Shown: positions 8,338-16,625 of the stretch, piece by piece | Layout: the number at the start of each line of letters is the position of its first letter | Numbering within the stretch: the stretch's first letter is position 1 | Assembly: GCA_025529335.1 (NCBI GenBank) | Contig: JAMYHX010000635.1 | Span: 1 to 20,234 of the forward strand | Direction of reading: 5' to 3' | From: Rhizopus sp. PT2906 | Lineage: Eukaryota > Mucoromycota > Mucoromycetes > Mucorales > Rhizopodaceae | DNA length: 20,234 nt | The notes under the pieces: model-generated | Databases searched by the model: none | The model's input: the letters and a program-made list of their open reading frames with translations, nothing else | What the model was told of the DNA's origin: nothing | Translations under genes and position numbers: made by a program

Positions 8338-9584
8338 ATGTTTGTTATCGAGATATGGGGTCCCTTAGTGGTTGCTCTAATAGCAAACATGACCCAAGCA
8401 CTTGGAATTTCTTTACAGAGAAAGTCTCACCTTATTGCAGATGTGTCTATACCAGTTTATAAACGACCATTGTGGATCTCTGGTTTCTTGATTTACACCA
8501 TTTCCAACTTGATAGCATCTACTTGCACCATCGGCTATTTGCCCATTGTGATTCTAGCTCCATTAGGTTCCATTGGACTTGTGTTTAATGTCATCTTTGC
8601 CAATTGGATTCTTGGCGACCCATTCACCAAACGAACTGCGATCGGAACCAGTCTTGTGTTTTCAGGAGCCAGTTTGATAGCTGGTTTTGGGGTTGTGCCT
8701 GAACCGAACCACAGCCTAGAGGATCTGATACAGCTCTATAAGCGACCTTCATTTATCGTTTATTTTGCCTTACTGGAATCATTTACCTTTTTTGGATTGC
8801 TTGCAACTCATATTATGGAACACCTCGTCAAGGTTCAGCCATTACGTTATTCTCCTGATTTAAGAAAATATCTCGGTATAAGGTTACAAGTTTTGTTAGT
8901 TGAATAAGGAGCAAGTGTATTAATATAATTGTGTAGTTATGGTGTATTAGGAGCAAATATCAGTAGCCAAGCCATGTTGTTTGCCAAAAGTGGGCTTGAA
9001 TTGCTTATTTTATCTGTATTTCATCATGACAATCAATTTGTGTACCCGCTCACTTGGGCCATTGTGTTTGCACTTGCATTTACTGCTATTTTACAAGTAG
9101 GCAAAAAAAAGAAGCATAAAACAGTAAGATAAACCATCTTTAATAGCTGTATTATTTAAATCGAGGCGTACAACTATGCGACACTATTATTCTTGTCCCT
9201 CTCAACTTTTGCTCATTCAATGTCTCGTGTCTGTTCAATGGTCTTGTCTATTACAATCAGTGGGATAGACTGTATTGGTGGCAAATTGTTGCTGTTCTCT
9301 TTGGTATCTTTTTCCTAGTCTGTGGTGTGCTCGTGATATCCGTACAGTCACCTATTGCTTTACCAGATTCCCCCAAACTCACATCAAGATCCTTTGCATC
9401 AGATGAGTCTCATCCATTCTTAAAGCCAAGTGGTCATTCTTCTTCCTCTTCTTCGCTGGACGAAGCAGGAGCTCATCGATCATATCTTAGAAAAAAGGGT
9501 TGGTGGACAAGGATGAAGTCTTTGTGTAAAAAGAACCAACAGGATCAAGCAGATGAAAATACCGGACTACTCGTCCATCCTTAA
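8338..9584 (+). CDS. NIPA-type (DUF803) magnesium transporter
   Basis: Three exons (8338-8882, 8937-9096, 9147-9584) give 380 aa in frame. The protein is an EamA/drug-metabolite-transporter-like membrane protein with about nine hydrophobic segments. NIPA signatures are ALIANMTQALGISLQRKSH at the N-terminus, the block ILAPLGSIGLVFNVIFANWI, ISSQAMLFAKSGLELL, and LYYLNRGVQLCDTIILVPLN in exon 3. The last ~75 residues are a Ser-rich, charged cytosolic tail. NIPA proteins move Mg2+ across plasma or endosomal membranes. Intron 2 (50 nt) starts at a GTAGGC donor. Intron 1 is less certain: donor 8883 (54 nt, joining LGI to SYGVLG) fits the family best, while a GTTAGT at 8895 (42 nt) also keeps frame. 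The 3' end converges on the next gene with 32 bp between stops. Confidence 0.85.
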
Positions 9585-9616
9585 TACCCTTTTGATGTTT
9601 TGATTAAAAGCAACTT

Positions 9617-9916
9617 TTATTCTTTTTTATCTTGATAAGAAACATATTCATTATTATCTTTCTTCTTTTCTTCTTCCTCATCAAAGCATAACCATGACGA
9701 AAAACTCTTTAGGCTGTCTGTATCATTTGAATTGCTGTTGTTTCTTTTATCTGACGACATTTGCTCACTTGCTACCAAGATGGCTGCAGCTAATGGTATC
9801 AATTCTTTTGATACCCTCTCTTCTTGTGCACTTGAGATATATGGTAATTGTGTCGCATTACTGACATCAGAACGAAGAAAGAAGAAGCTTGCTTTATTTT
9901 TATCTTGAAAAGACAT
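9617..9916 (-). CDS. Unrecognised 99-aa protein
   Basis: Single exon starting MSFQDKNKASFFFLRSDVSN. Residues 36-55 (VSKELIPLAAAILVASEQMS) form a short amphipathic or hydrophobic helix. The C-terminal third is acidic then Lys-rich (DEEEEKKK) and looks disordered. No family recognised. It lies 92 bp downstream of the uL2m gene on the same strand and converges with the NIPA-like gene. An AATAAA on this strand overlaps its stop codon (9616-9621), fitting a compact 3' end. Support is an intact ORF in a slot of the right size with its own upstream gap; conservation would need to be tested. Confidence 0.5.
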   Translation of the reverse strand: MSFQDKNKASFFFLRSDVSNATQLPYISSAQEERVSKELIPLAAAILVASEQMSSDKRNNSNSNDTDSLKSFSSWLCFDEEEEKKKDNNEYVSYQDKKE

Positions 9917-9966
9917 GGTGTAAAGAAGAGAGAAAGAGAAAAAGGGGTTAACAATGGTTTATATTT

Positions 9967-9972
9967 TTTATT
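9967..9972 (-). terminator. Poly(A) signal of the uL2m gene
   Basis: AATAAA on the minus strand, about 37 bases past the uL2m stop codon, inside an A/T-rich stretch. Confidence 0.45.
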
Positions 9973-10008
9973 TCTATACAATAACAACAAAAAAAAGAAA
10001 ACAAAGGT

Positions 10009-11091
10009 TTAACGTCTTGGTCTTGGTTTAACAACAAATGGATTGGGTGTCTTTCTTGTCTTGCCACCCTTTGCCAATACACCCCAAGGTGATCTAGGAT
10101 CCTTATTACCCTTTGATTTACCTCTACCACCACCATGAGGATGGTCAACCGAGTTCATGGCTGTACCACGGACAGTAGGACGAATACCCATCCATCTTAA
10201 TCTTCCTGCTTTACCCATCATTTCGTGTTGATGATCTGGATTACTGACAGAACCAATGGTAGCACAAGCGTCGACAGGTACCAAACGAACTTCTCCACTT
10301 GACAAACGAACCTGTGCGTATCCCGTCTCTCCTGTTTGAATTAATTGAGCATAGGTGCCTGCTGCTCTTGCCATCACACCAGGGCCATCTCGCTTTAAAC
10401 CAATGTTGTGAATGATTGTACCAACAGGGACCATCTTGAGGGGCATACAGTTGCCTACATCAATAGCTACCGTACGTGTAATGTCTCCCTCTTGATCCTT
10501 CATGGCTCGATATGATGTCACTTGATCGCCTGCTTTCAACCCATGGGGAGCTACGATATAGCTCAATTTTCCAGACTTGTCGTGTCTCAACAAAGCAATC
10601 CAGGCTGTACGTCCGGGGTCATATTCTAATCGAACGACTGTCTGTGTGCCAGCCTCTTGACGGTGCCAGTCTAGGATACGAATACGTCGTTTATGACCTC
10701 CACCTCGATGACGGATCGTGATACGACCTGTATTGTTACGACCACCCGTGCTTCGTTTGGCGATAGTCAAGGCTCGAACAGCTTTACCCTTGTAGAGATG
10801 ATCACGGGGTACTCGTTTCAACCAACGCTTACCGGGTGTCGTTGGTTTCTTGGTCTTGAACTGACTAGAAGGAAGAGCAGAAGATTGGATGTTGTCAATC
10901 ACTGCATTGCCTTGTGTATTGAATCCACTGACAAATGTTGAACCATTGGTAGAATTGAATCGTAGCTGTTGGAATCGACTCACTAAAGAATCAATGCTGA
11001 TTGCTTTGGCAGGTTGGTATAATCGAGGAACTGTAACAGCAGGAGCCCTTAATGCGGCATGCTGAACAAGGGCTTTACCAAAGCGAAACAT
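10009..11091 (-). CDS. RML2: Mitochondrial large-subunit ribosomal protein uL2m
   Basis: A single 360-aa exon. The first ~45 residues are rich in Arg, Ala and Ser and nearly lack acidic residues (MFRFGKALVQHAALRAPAVT), typical of a mitochondrial targeting sequence. From about residue 85 it follows bacterial-type uL2: RSTGGRNNTGRITIRHRGGG, RRIRILDWHR, the SH3-like part (GDQVTSYR...VGTIIHNI), and near 312-322 the universally conserved NSVDHPHGGG loop that reaches the peptidyl-transferase centre. The bacterial rather than cytosolic uL2 style, plus the presequence, place it in the mitochondrial ribosome; it is the counterpart of yeast Rml2. It is essential for 54S subunit assembly and function in known systems. 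A purine-rich leader (pyrimidine-rich on the plus strand, about 11100-11210) lies upstream. Confidence 0.95.
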   Translation of the reverse strand: MFRFGKALVQHAALRAPAVTVPRLYQPAKAISIDSLVSRFQQLRFNSTNGSTFVSGFNTQGNAVIDNIQSSALPSSQFKTKKPTTPGKRWLKRVPRDHLYKGKAVRALTIAKRSTGGRNNTGRITIRHRGGGHKRRIRILDWHRQEAGTQTVVRLEYDPGRTAWIALLRHDKSGKLSYIVAPHGLKAGDQVTSYRAMKDQEGDITRTVAIDVGNCMPLKMVPVGTIIHNIGLKRDGPGVMARAAGTYAQLIQTGETGYAQVRLSSGEVRLVPVDACATIGSVSNPDHQHEMMGKAGRLRWMGIRPTVRGTAMNSVDHPHGGGRGKSKGNKDPRSPWGVLAKGGKTRKTPNPFVVKPRPRR

Positions 11092-11267
11092 TTATAATTA
11101 AGGAAAAAAAAAACTTTTTTGCTCAATTCCTGCCCTTTTGTCTCTCTCTCCTTTCTGTCACTCTCTCTGTTTGCCACCCCCCTCCTCATTTTTCAAACTC
11201 CATCTTCAACCAAAAAAAAAACCATCAAAAAGCCACGTTTAAATCGTCTTGTCTAGAAAATACATGA

Positions 11268-11273
11268 TTTATT
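11268..11273 (-). terminator. Poly(A) signal of the nucleoside transporter gene
   Basis: AATAAA on the minus strand about 75 bases past the stop codon of the transporter gene. Confidence 0.45.
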
Positions 11274-11347
11274 ATAAAATTACAATAGCTAAAATACAAA
11301 AGGGGAGGAAATGTGCATATGCACATAAAAAAAAACGATATGGTATT

Positions 11348-13175
11348 TTAATACATAAGCATACCAGCAATGGAAGCAGAGATAAAGGTACAGAGAGCAC
11401 CACAAAGCATAGCAGAGACAGCGATACTAGCAATATCACCATTACGCTTTGGGGCCAAAGTACTCAAGACACTGATTTGCATACCTACACTACCAAGGTT
11501 GGCAAATCCACAGACAGCATAAGTAGTGATAAGGACAGAACGTGGTGTCAAGACATCTTTGTAGGTTGTTGTGAGAGCTTGGAAGGCTACAAATTCATTG
11601 GCCCAAATCTTGGTTGCCAAAATCTGACCGACAGCAACAACGTCTCTGTTTTCGATACCAATCAACCATGCAATAGGCACAAAGATATAACCAGTGATCA
11701 ATTGAAGTGTAAGGTTTTGAATTGTCAAAAAGTTACCGGCCCAAGTCAAGAATGCATTGACGGCATAGAGTAAAGCAAGAAGGGATATCAAATTGGCAGT
11801 CATGAGCAAGGCAATATGAATACCTTCTGCAGCACCATTACCAGCAGCATGGAGCAAATTGGATGGACGGTCATCGCTAGGAGGCACACGAACCGTCTTT
11901 GCAGTCATCGGTGTCTCGGTTTCGGGGTAACGCATCTTGGAAACCGTGATAGCACAAGGAATAGACATGATACAGGACGTCAACAGAGCTTCACCCGAGA
12001 TACCCATGGTCATGTAACCATAGAGCACAGAACCGGAAATGGTAGCAAAACCAGAGCACATGACCTGATGGATTTCAGACATGGTCAAGTAGGGCAAGAA
12101 TGGCTTGATAAGCAAAGGATTTTCACTTTGGCCCAAGAAAGGAGAGGCTACAGCTACGACAGCTTCGGCACCTGACATCTTGAAGAGAGACATGAAGATA
12201 GTCGCGCACTTTTGAAGGACCCATTGAAGAGCATTGACGTAGTACAATATCTGCACAGTGGCTGCAAAGAAGATCAAGGCAGGGTAAACAGTAATGGCAA
12301 ACACGTTTGATTGAACTGCAGTATCACCAAAGACAAAGGCTGCGCCGTTGGTGGCTTTGTCAAGGTATCCTTGAGCAAAACTGGAGGCCCAATTGAAGAT
12401 GTCGTGACCAACAGAGGAACGGAAGACAAAGAGAGCCAGGATAAATTGGATAAGCATACCAGAAAAGACCGTGTTCCAATTGATCGCTTTACGGTTATTG
12501 GAGGTAATGTACAAGACAACCAAGAAGATAATCAAACCAAAGAGAGCAATCAGACGTTGAATACGAGTTGATTCTGGTTTTTCTGGTAAGCTAAATGCAG
12601 TGATGACGATAACGGCGAGAACAAAGAAACCATAAGCAATATGAAGAATATGCTTGGGAACTCTTTCGAGTGGTTTGGCTATAGCACGAATACAGGCATT
12701 CCATGGTTTAGTCACGACAGTTGTAGGAATATATTTGAAAGCAAACTTTAGACAAAAGAATGCATAGATTAAACCCAACACAAGGTTCTCTTGATTGTAT
12801 CCTTTTGGCACTTGAAGAGCATAAGAGGCGGCAAGATATCCGGTAAAAATAAGAAAGTAACAGAGACTTAAAAATTTTATGATTAATTTTTTGGTTCCCC
12901 TTTTTTTTTTAAAAAAAAAAAAATACGACTTACTGGAACCATTTCTTATATCTTCGGTAGAATCTCTTGAACCATCCTTCCTTTTTCTTTAAATGGTCAT
13001 CATCATCGTCTGTAGAGGCATCTTCGACCTTTTCATTGGTAGTAGGAGGCATGTCAATGGCTGTAGTTTGTTCTTTCAGCTCGTAGGTGGCTTCTACCAC
13101 TGGTGCAGAAGCAGGCTTGTCATTGTTGATATTAATGACGGTCTCTTTTCCAGAGGGAGAGTCTTCAAGAGGCAT
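11348..13175 (-). CDS. Concentrative nucleoside transporter (CNT / SLC28 family)
   Basis: Two exons, 13175-12934 and 12866-11348, are joined by a 67-nt intron (donor GTAAGT, acceptor TTTTTAAG) to give 586 aa. Exon 1 is an 80-residue hydrophilic cytosolic N-terminus with a DDDDD stretch and the basic FKRFYRRYKKW. Exon 2 begins inside the first membrane helix (LCYFLIFTGYLAASYAL), so a start within exon 2 would cut that helix. The CNT core is clear: GQSENPLLIKPFLPYLTMSE in the position of the substrate-binding GQ(T/S)E loop, SGFATISGSVLYGYM, and KIWANEFVAF containing the NEF motif. CNTs import nucleosides by Na+ or H+ symport; the coupling ion cannot be told here. The absence of the Ala of the usual TEAP motif (here SENP) may bear on specificity. 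Confidence 0.9.
12901..12923 (-). repeat. T10-A13 homopolymer palindrome inside the CNT intron
   Basis: Ten T are followed directly by thirteen A on the plus strand, within the 67-nt intron (12867-12933). The transcript could fold into a tight A-U hairpin that brings donor and branch region together. Length may vary by slippage. Confidence 0.6.
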
Positions 13176-13843
13176 GGCGGCTAGTATATAATCAAGAGAA
13201 GAAAGTGATGCTTCTTTTTAATAGATATTTAAAAAGAAGGGGTTTAATAGAAAAAGAGTGCCTTTTAAAAAAAAGGTAACTGATGATTTCTTGCGTTTAT
13301 TTAAAAAACTCAATATACAAAAAGAAAAAGAGAAAAGGAAAAAGAAAAAAATAAAACAGCCTGTCTGTGCGTTGTTATAGACGTGATCCTGTTTAACTCA
13401 GTTTGTCAAGAAAAAATTTTTAATTTGTTAATCATAGAAACGGCGATTGATGTAAAAGTCTAATCTCGGATGATAACCAATTTTATTAATTTGGAAATTT
13501 AACCCTACAAAAGTCTTGTACTCATTGAATGGCATGACTCCCTACCTTTTATGGATTTAAATACAAATATGTCCTCCATCTCGCTCGTTGAATATGCTAG
13601 GGGAAGGCGGATTTAAGTACGTGTATACACATATATGTATATTTGTCTAGAAAGAACAATTGAATATTACTGGTTATTATTGGTGCTGCTCATTCGTCTG
13701 TTTTCAGAATGCTCAGGGTACACAAAAAATTAATGTTCAAGATCGAGGAGCACAGTAGTTGATCACCCGTTTTTACTATGTGATTTTGTCACATAATACA
13801 ATTATCACTTTATAGTAAGCGGCATATTCATATTACCATAGAG
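13176..13843. other. Intergenic region upstream of the CNT gene
   Basis: No gene seen. It holds A-rich and AT-rich tracts near 13260-13350, the 10-bp palindrome GTGTATACAC at 13621-13630, and an inverted repeat TATGTGA-N5-TCACATA at 13777-13795. The CNT promoter should lie in its left part. Confidence 0.4.
13777..13795. repeat. Inverted repeat TATGTGA-N5-TCACATA
   Basis: A perfect 7-bp dyad with a 5-base spacer. A second dyad built from the same core, GTCACA-N5-TGTGAC, lies at 13943-13959. Could be binding sites for a dimeric transcription factor; this is inference. Confidence 0.3.
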
Positions 13844-14065
13844 ATGGATTTAAACAAGAGAGAACCTACAGTTGCTATAGCTTTATTCGTTGGTTTTATT
13901 TCTTCATTATTTCAGTATAAAAGGGATCAAGGGTTTAAAAAAGTCACACGCTTTGTGACAACGAAAGGAACACAAAAAATTACAGTCTCCGCCCTCTACT
14001 TTGTGTCTACACTCTACACAGCAGTAACAGGTACAATAGAAGAAGGTAAGGATTTCAATGTATAA
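13844..14065 (+). CDS. Small hydrophobic ORF, doubtful
   Basis: ATG 13844 opens 73 codons with two hydrophobic segments (TVAIALFVGFISSLFQY and ITVSALYFVSTLYTAVTG) separated by a basic stretch. A GTAAGG donor at 14046 and an acceptor TTACAG ending at 14218 would replace the last residues and end at 14260-14262. No family recognised. It could be a small two-helix membrane protein or a chance ORF; the neighbourhood is otherwise non-coding. Confidence 0.25.
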   Translation: MDLNKREPTVAIALFVGFISSLFQYKRDQGFKKVTRFVTTKGTQKITVSALYFVSTLYTAVTGTIEEGKDFNV

Positions 14066-14401
14066 TATCCATATGGCATGATTATCAGTTTAAATAGTCT
14101 CTTGTCATTCTTTTTTTTTTACTTATTGTTACACTAATCCTACAGTCGTTTTTCCCTGTTTTTTCCATCTTTTTATGACCAATTGACAACATGTGACCTC
14201 TCATTGTCTTGGTTACAGGGTCATTTGATAACAGCAACAAAAAAGATAAACCTTCTCTATAGAAGTTATCACTATATGTAACGTGTTATGTAGATAGTGT
14301 TATTTTATTTCATCACTTTAGTCTGTCAAAAATAAATAGGGTTGCCAGATATATATATATATGTATGTGTGCAAAGGAAAGGAAGAGTAGACAATAGAGA
14401 T
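14066..14401. other. Non-coding stretch between two weak ORFs
   Basis: AT-rich, with T-runs, an (AT)n run at 14349-14362, and no recognisable gene or RNA. Confidence 0.3.
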
Positions 14402-14692
14402 ATGCTCGTTGCTTTAGTTTATACGGTTATAAAGAATGTAATACCAATAGTTTCAGTAATGAACTTTCTTAATTATGTTCTTTATCAACTATGGACCACA
14501 CAGTTTAACGAAATTAAGCTATTAGATCAAATGATCAATATCTGGCAAAATCATTGTCATCTTACTACTGTATTCCTTTTGATAACAAGGGTCCTCATTT
14601 CAGTAATATCATATGTCAAGCTTGTAAGTTTCAGGCAATGTTACACCTCCCAAACGAACGATTTTTTCCGAGGAACTTGCCTATCTTCCTAA
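14402..14692 (+). CDS. Hydrophobic ORF, doubtful
   Basis: ATG 14402 opens 96 codons beginning MLVALVYTVIKNVIPIVSVM, with a further hydrophobic segment (TTVFLLITRVLISVISYV). A strong GTAAGT donor at 14624 and an acceptor at 14739-14740 would instead join, in phase 0, to a 30-codon exon (14741-14833) ending just before the convergent SEC2-like gene, giving 104 aa. The spliced form is attractive because both sites are good and the second part looks coding (CTHPVIVIYADVSLKRVM). No family recognised. Confidence 0.25.
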   Translation: MLVALVYTVIKNVIPIVSVMNFLNYVLYQLWTTQFNEIKLLDQMINIWQNHCHLTTVFLLITRVLISVISYVKLVSFRQCYTSQTNDFFRGTCLSS

Positions 14693-14859
14693 ATTGTTTT
14701 TTTTTTCTTACGGAACTTCACTTTTAAATTCATGCTTAAGATTTGTAATACCAAAGCTTTCAATCAGGCAACCAAATGCACCCATCCTGTCATTGTTATT
14801 TATGCAGATGTGTCACTAAAAAGAGTGATGTGATCCTTTTCTTTTCTTTTCTTTTTTCT

Positions 14860-16149
14860 TTACCTGCTGATAAACATGTGGAGTCGGAGGCGAGAGCATT
14901 CTTGGTATATGTCTAGAATAGGGTGGTTATCATAATATCCATGCTTTATTCGTCTTATGAAATCATAAAATTCCATAACAGAGACCATACGATCTCGGCA
15001 GTGTCTATCCATAAGGGCCCACTCATCAAAGTAAGATAATCGGAATCTCCAACGGAGTAGTAACCTTTCCTGCTCTTCTTCGAGAGCTCTTCTACATAGA
15101 TGGCAACCTACAAAAGATGGATCTACCTTTTTCTGTGACAATCTATCCAAAAGAGTGCCATTTGTTGGTATGGACGCGTTCTTGCTCTTCTCAGGCACTG
15201 AGCAAGGTTCAATCAAGCATGTTTTTGATATAATTGCATCAATAACTCTCTTTATGCTTATCTTTCTAACCATCTGCAAACAAGGCTTGATGTCAGATTT
15301 TAAACATACTTTCATAAATGACAGATTGGATAGTTTGGTCATAGGGACCATCCTTATTGACGCTATAAACTCGGCAAACTCATCCAACACGAGTTGATCC
15401 TGTAATATTGATCTGACTTCGACAGGCTGTCTCTGACCAAATAGCACTGACATGTCCAACTGAGCTCGAAGTACATAGTTCTCATGCGTAGTCTTGATGC
15501 CAAAGCTACGTCGATTGATTGCAGCCATTTTTATTTCTTCGTCATGAGTCATCTTTTCCCTAAGTTGTTCCAGCTCTGTCTGTATAAGCTTCAATTGTTG
15601 CTCTGTTTCTGCTAGCGCACGCTCAAGATTATCATATTGTTTCTGAAGCTGCTCTTTTTCTTGCTGCTCTTTGGACACTAGAGCATTGGCCGCTTCAAAC
15701 AGTTTTTGAGTCAAATCTTGTAACTCGACTTGGACAATTTTCTTGGACTGCTCAATTGCCTTTGTATGAGCTACTTCGACTTGGTGCTTCAGATGAACCG
15801 CCTGGATATCTTGTTCTATCGAATCTATTCTTTCTGTCATTATTTTGATATCCTGCTGACGTTTGTCATGTGTCGTTTGTAAGTCCTGAAGTTGCTGCTT
15901 TAAGGATTCATTGAACGATTGCTTTTCTTTAAGCTGAGATTTCAGTTTTTCCACTTTTAAAGTAATTGTCAAACACTCTTGCTTTTGGTTGTCAATGATG
16001 CAAATGAGTTGATTACATGATCTACAACGGTCAGAGTCAGTTGTTGGCAAGACTGAATGGCAAACACAGTTGGTTATTTCTTGACTATGAGTTGTTGATA
16101 CTTGAGGCTCTATCAGACCATCTTTGGTAACATCTTTTTTCATCCTCAT
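14860..16149 (-). CDS. SEC2: Sec2-like Rab guanine nucleotide exchange factor
   Basis: Taking ATG 16149 (a second ATG follows at 16143) the protein is 429 aa, one exon. Cysteines at 28, 30, 42 and 45 (CVC...CRSC) may bind zinc. Residues ~56-210 are a long Gln-rich coiled coil. Inside it, LQDLTQKLFEAANALVSKEQ (143-162) matches the Sec2/Rabin8 GEF core that opens Sec4/Rab8 switch regions. The C-terminal third follows fungal Sec2: a CHLC pair, RWRFRLSYFDEW, a C-R-D-R-M block leading to FYDFIRRI, and the final CSRLRLHMFISR. The role is to load GTP on the Rab of post-Golgi vesicles during polarised secretion. It is shorter than yeast Sec2 (759 aa), which has a long regulatory tail not seen here. 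Divergent from the FCP1-like gene. Confidence 0.8.
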   Translation of the reverse strand: MRMKKDVTKDGLIEPQVSTTHSQEITNCVCHSVLPTTDSDRCRSCNQLICIIDNQKQECLTITLKVEKLKSQLKEKQSFNESLKQQLQDLQTTHDKRQQDIKIMTERIDSIEQDIQAVHLKHQVEVAHTKAIEQSKKIVQVELQDLTQKLFEAANALVSKEQQEKEQLQKQYDNLERALAETEQQLKLIQTELEQLREKMTHDEEIKMAAINRRSFGIKTTHENYVLRAQLDMSVLFGQRQPVEVRSILQDQLVLDEFAEFIASIRMVPMTKLSNLSFMKVCLKSDIKPCLQMVRKISIKRVIDAIISKTCLIEPCSVPEKSKNASIPTNGTLLDRLSQKKVDPSFVGCHLCRRALEEEQERLLLRWRFRLSYFDEWALMDRHCRDRMVSVMEFYDFIRRIKHGYYDNHPILDIYQECSRLRLHMFISR

Positions 16150-16625
16150 ATATATTATTACAAGTTTTTTTAAAAAAAGTAGGGAGAGTATAATGAAAAA
16201 AGACAATCAAAAAAAAGGGGACACACACTGCATACACGAAAAAATTCAGGGGGTACTATCTACGATGTCATTTCACAACTTCACACTATCAAAGTTTCTA
16301 CTTAAGACAAGGTTGTTCAATATGATATCCTTTAATGCTCTTGAATGATCTTGACAACATAAAATTAGAATAAAGAAATAACAACATTTCTTTATCTCTT
16401 TCTTCTTGAAAAGAAACACAAACCAAGATATGTCCTTTATAAATTTATATATAGCATCAAGCTACACAATGAAAAGCTTTTGTTGGCGTACATGATAGAT
16501 AAATAACTTTTGGTGAATTTTTCCGTGCATGTAGTGTCGCCCAAAAAAAAAAGGGGAAAAAAAGAAAGTAAAGAGGGACGAGAGTTTTTCTGTGCTTTTT
16601 TATAATATTACACGGCTCATCAAAG
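16150..16625. promoter_or_regulatory. Divergent intergenic region between SEC2-like and FCP1-like genes
   Basis: A 476-bp region between opposite start codons, with no gene. A TATAATATTA at 16601-16610 lies 15 bases before the plus-strand ATG, behind an A/G-rich stretch (16542-16580). On the minus side AT-rich sequence borders the SEC2-like ATG. Exact promoters cannot be assigned. Confidence 0.4.

Noticed and set aside
7614..8390. Minus-strand ORFs rich in Trp/Val/Ile or Leu opposite DEF1 exon 4
   Set aside because: Antisense of Gln/Pro/Tyr/Asn codons in the coding strand; no independent evidence.
13777..13795. TGTGA-N5-TCACA as a bacterial CRP-type operator
   Set aside because: The window is fungal and the spacer is 5, not 6; kept only as a generic dyad.
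14342..14548. 11-bp inverted repeat TTGCCAGATAT (14342-14352) and ATATCTGGCAA (14538-14548), resembling small transposon ends
   Set aside because: The bases outside do not extend the match, no target duplication was seen, and one arm lies inside an ORF; likely chance in AT-rich DNA.
15205..15216. GGTTCAATC resembling a tRNA B box
   Set aside because: It lies within the SEC2-like coding region and no A box or cloverleaf was found.
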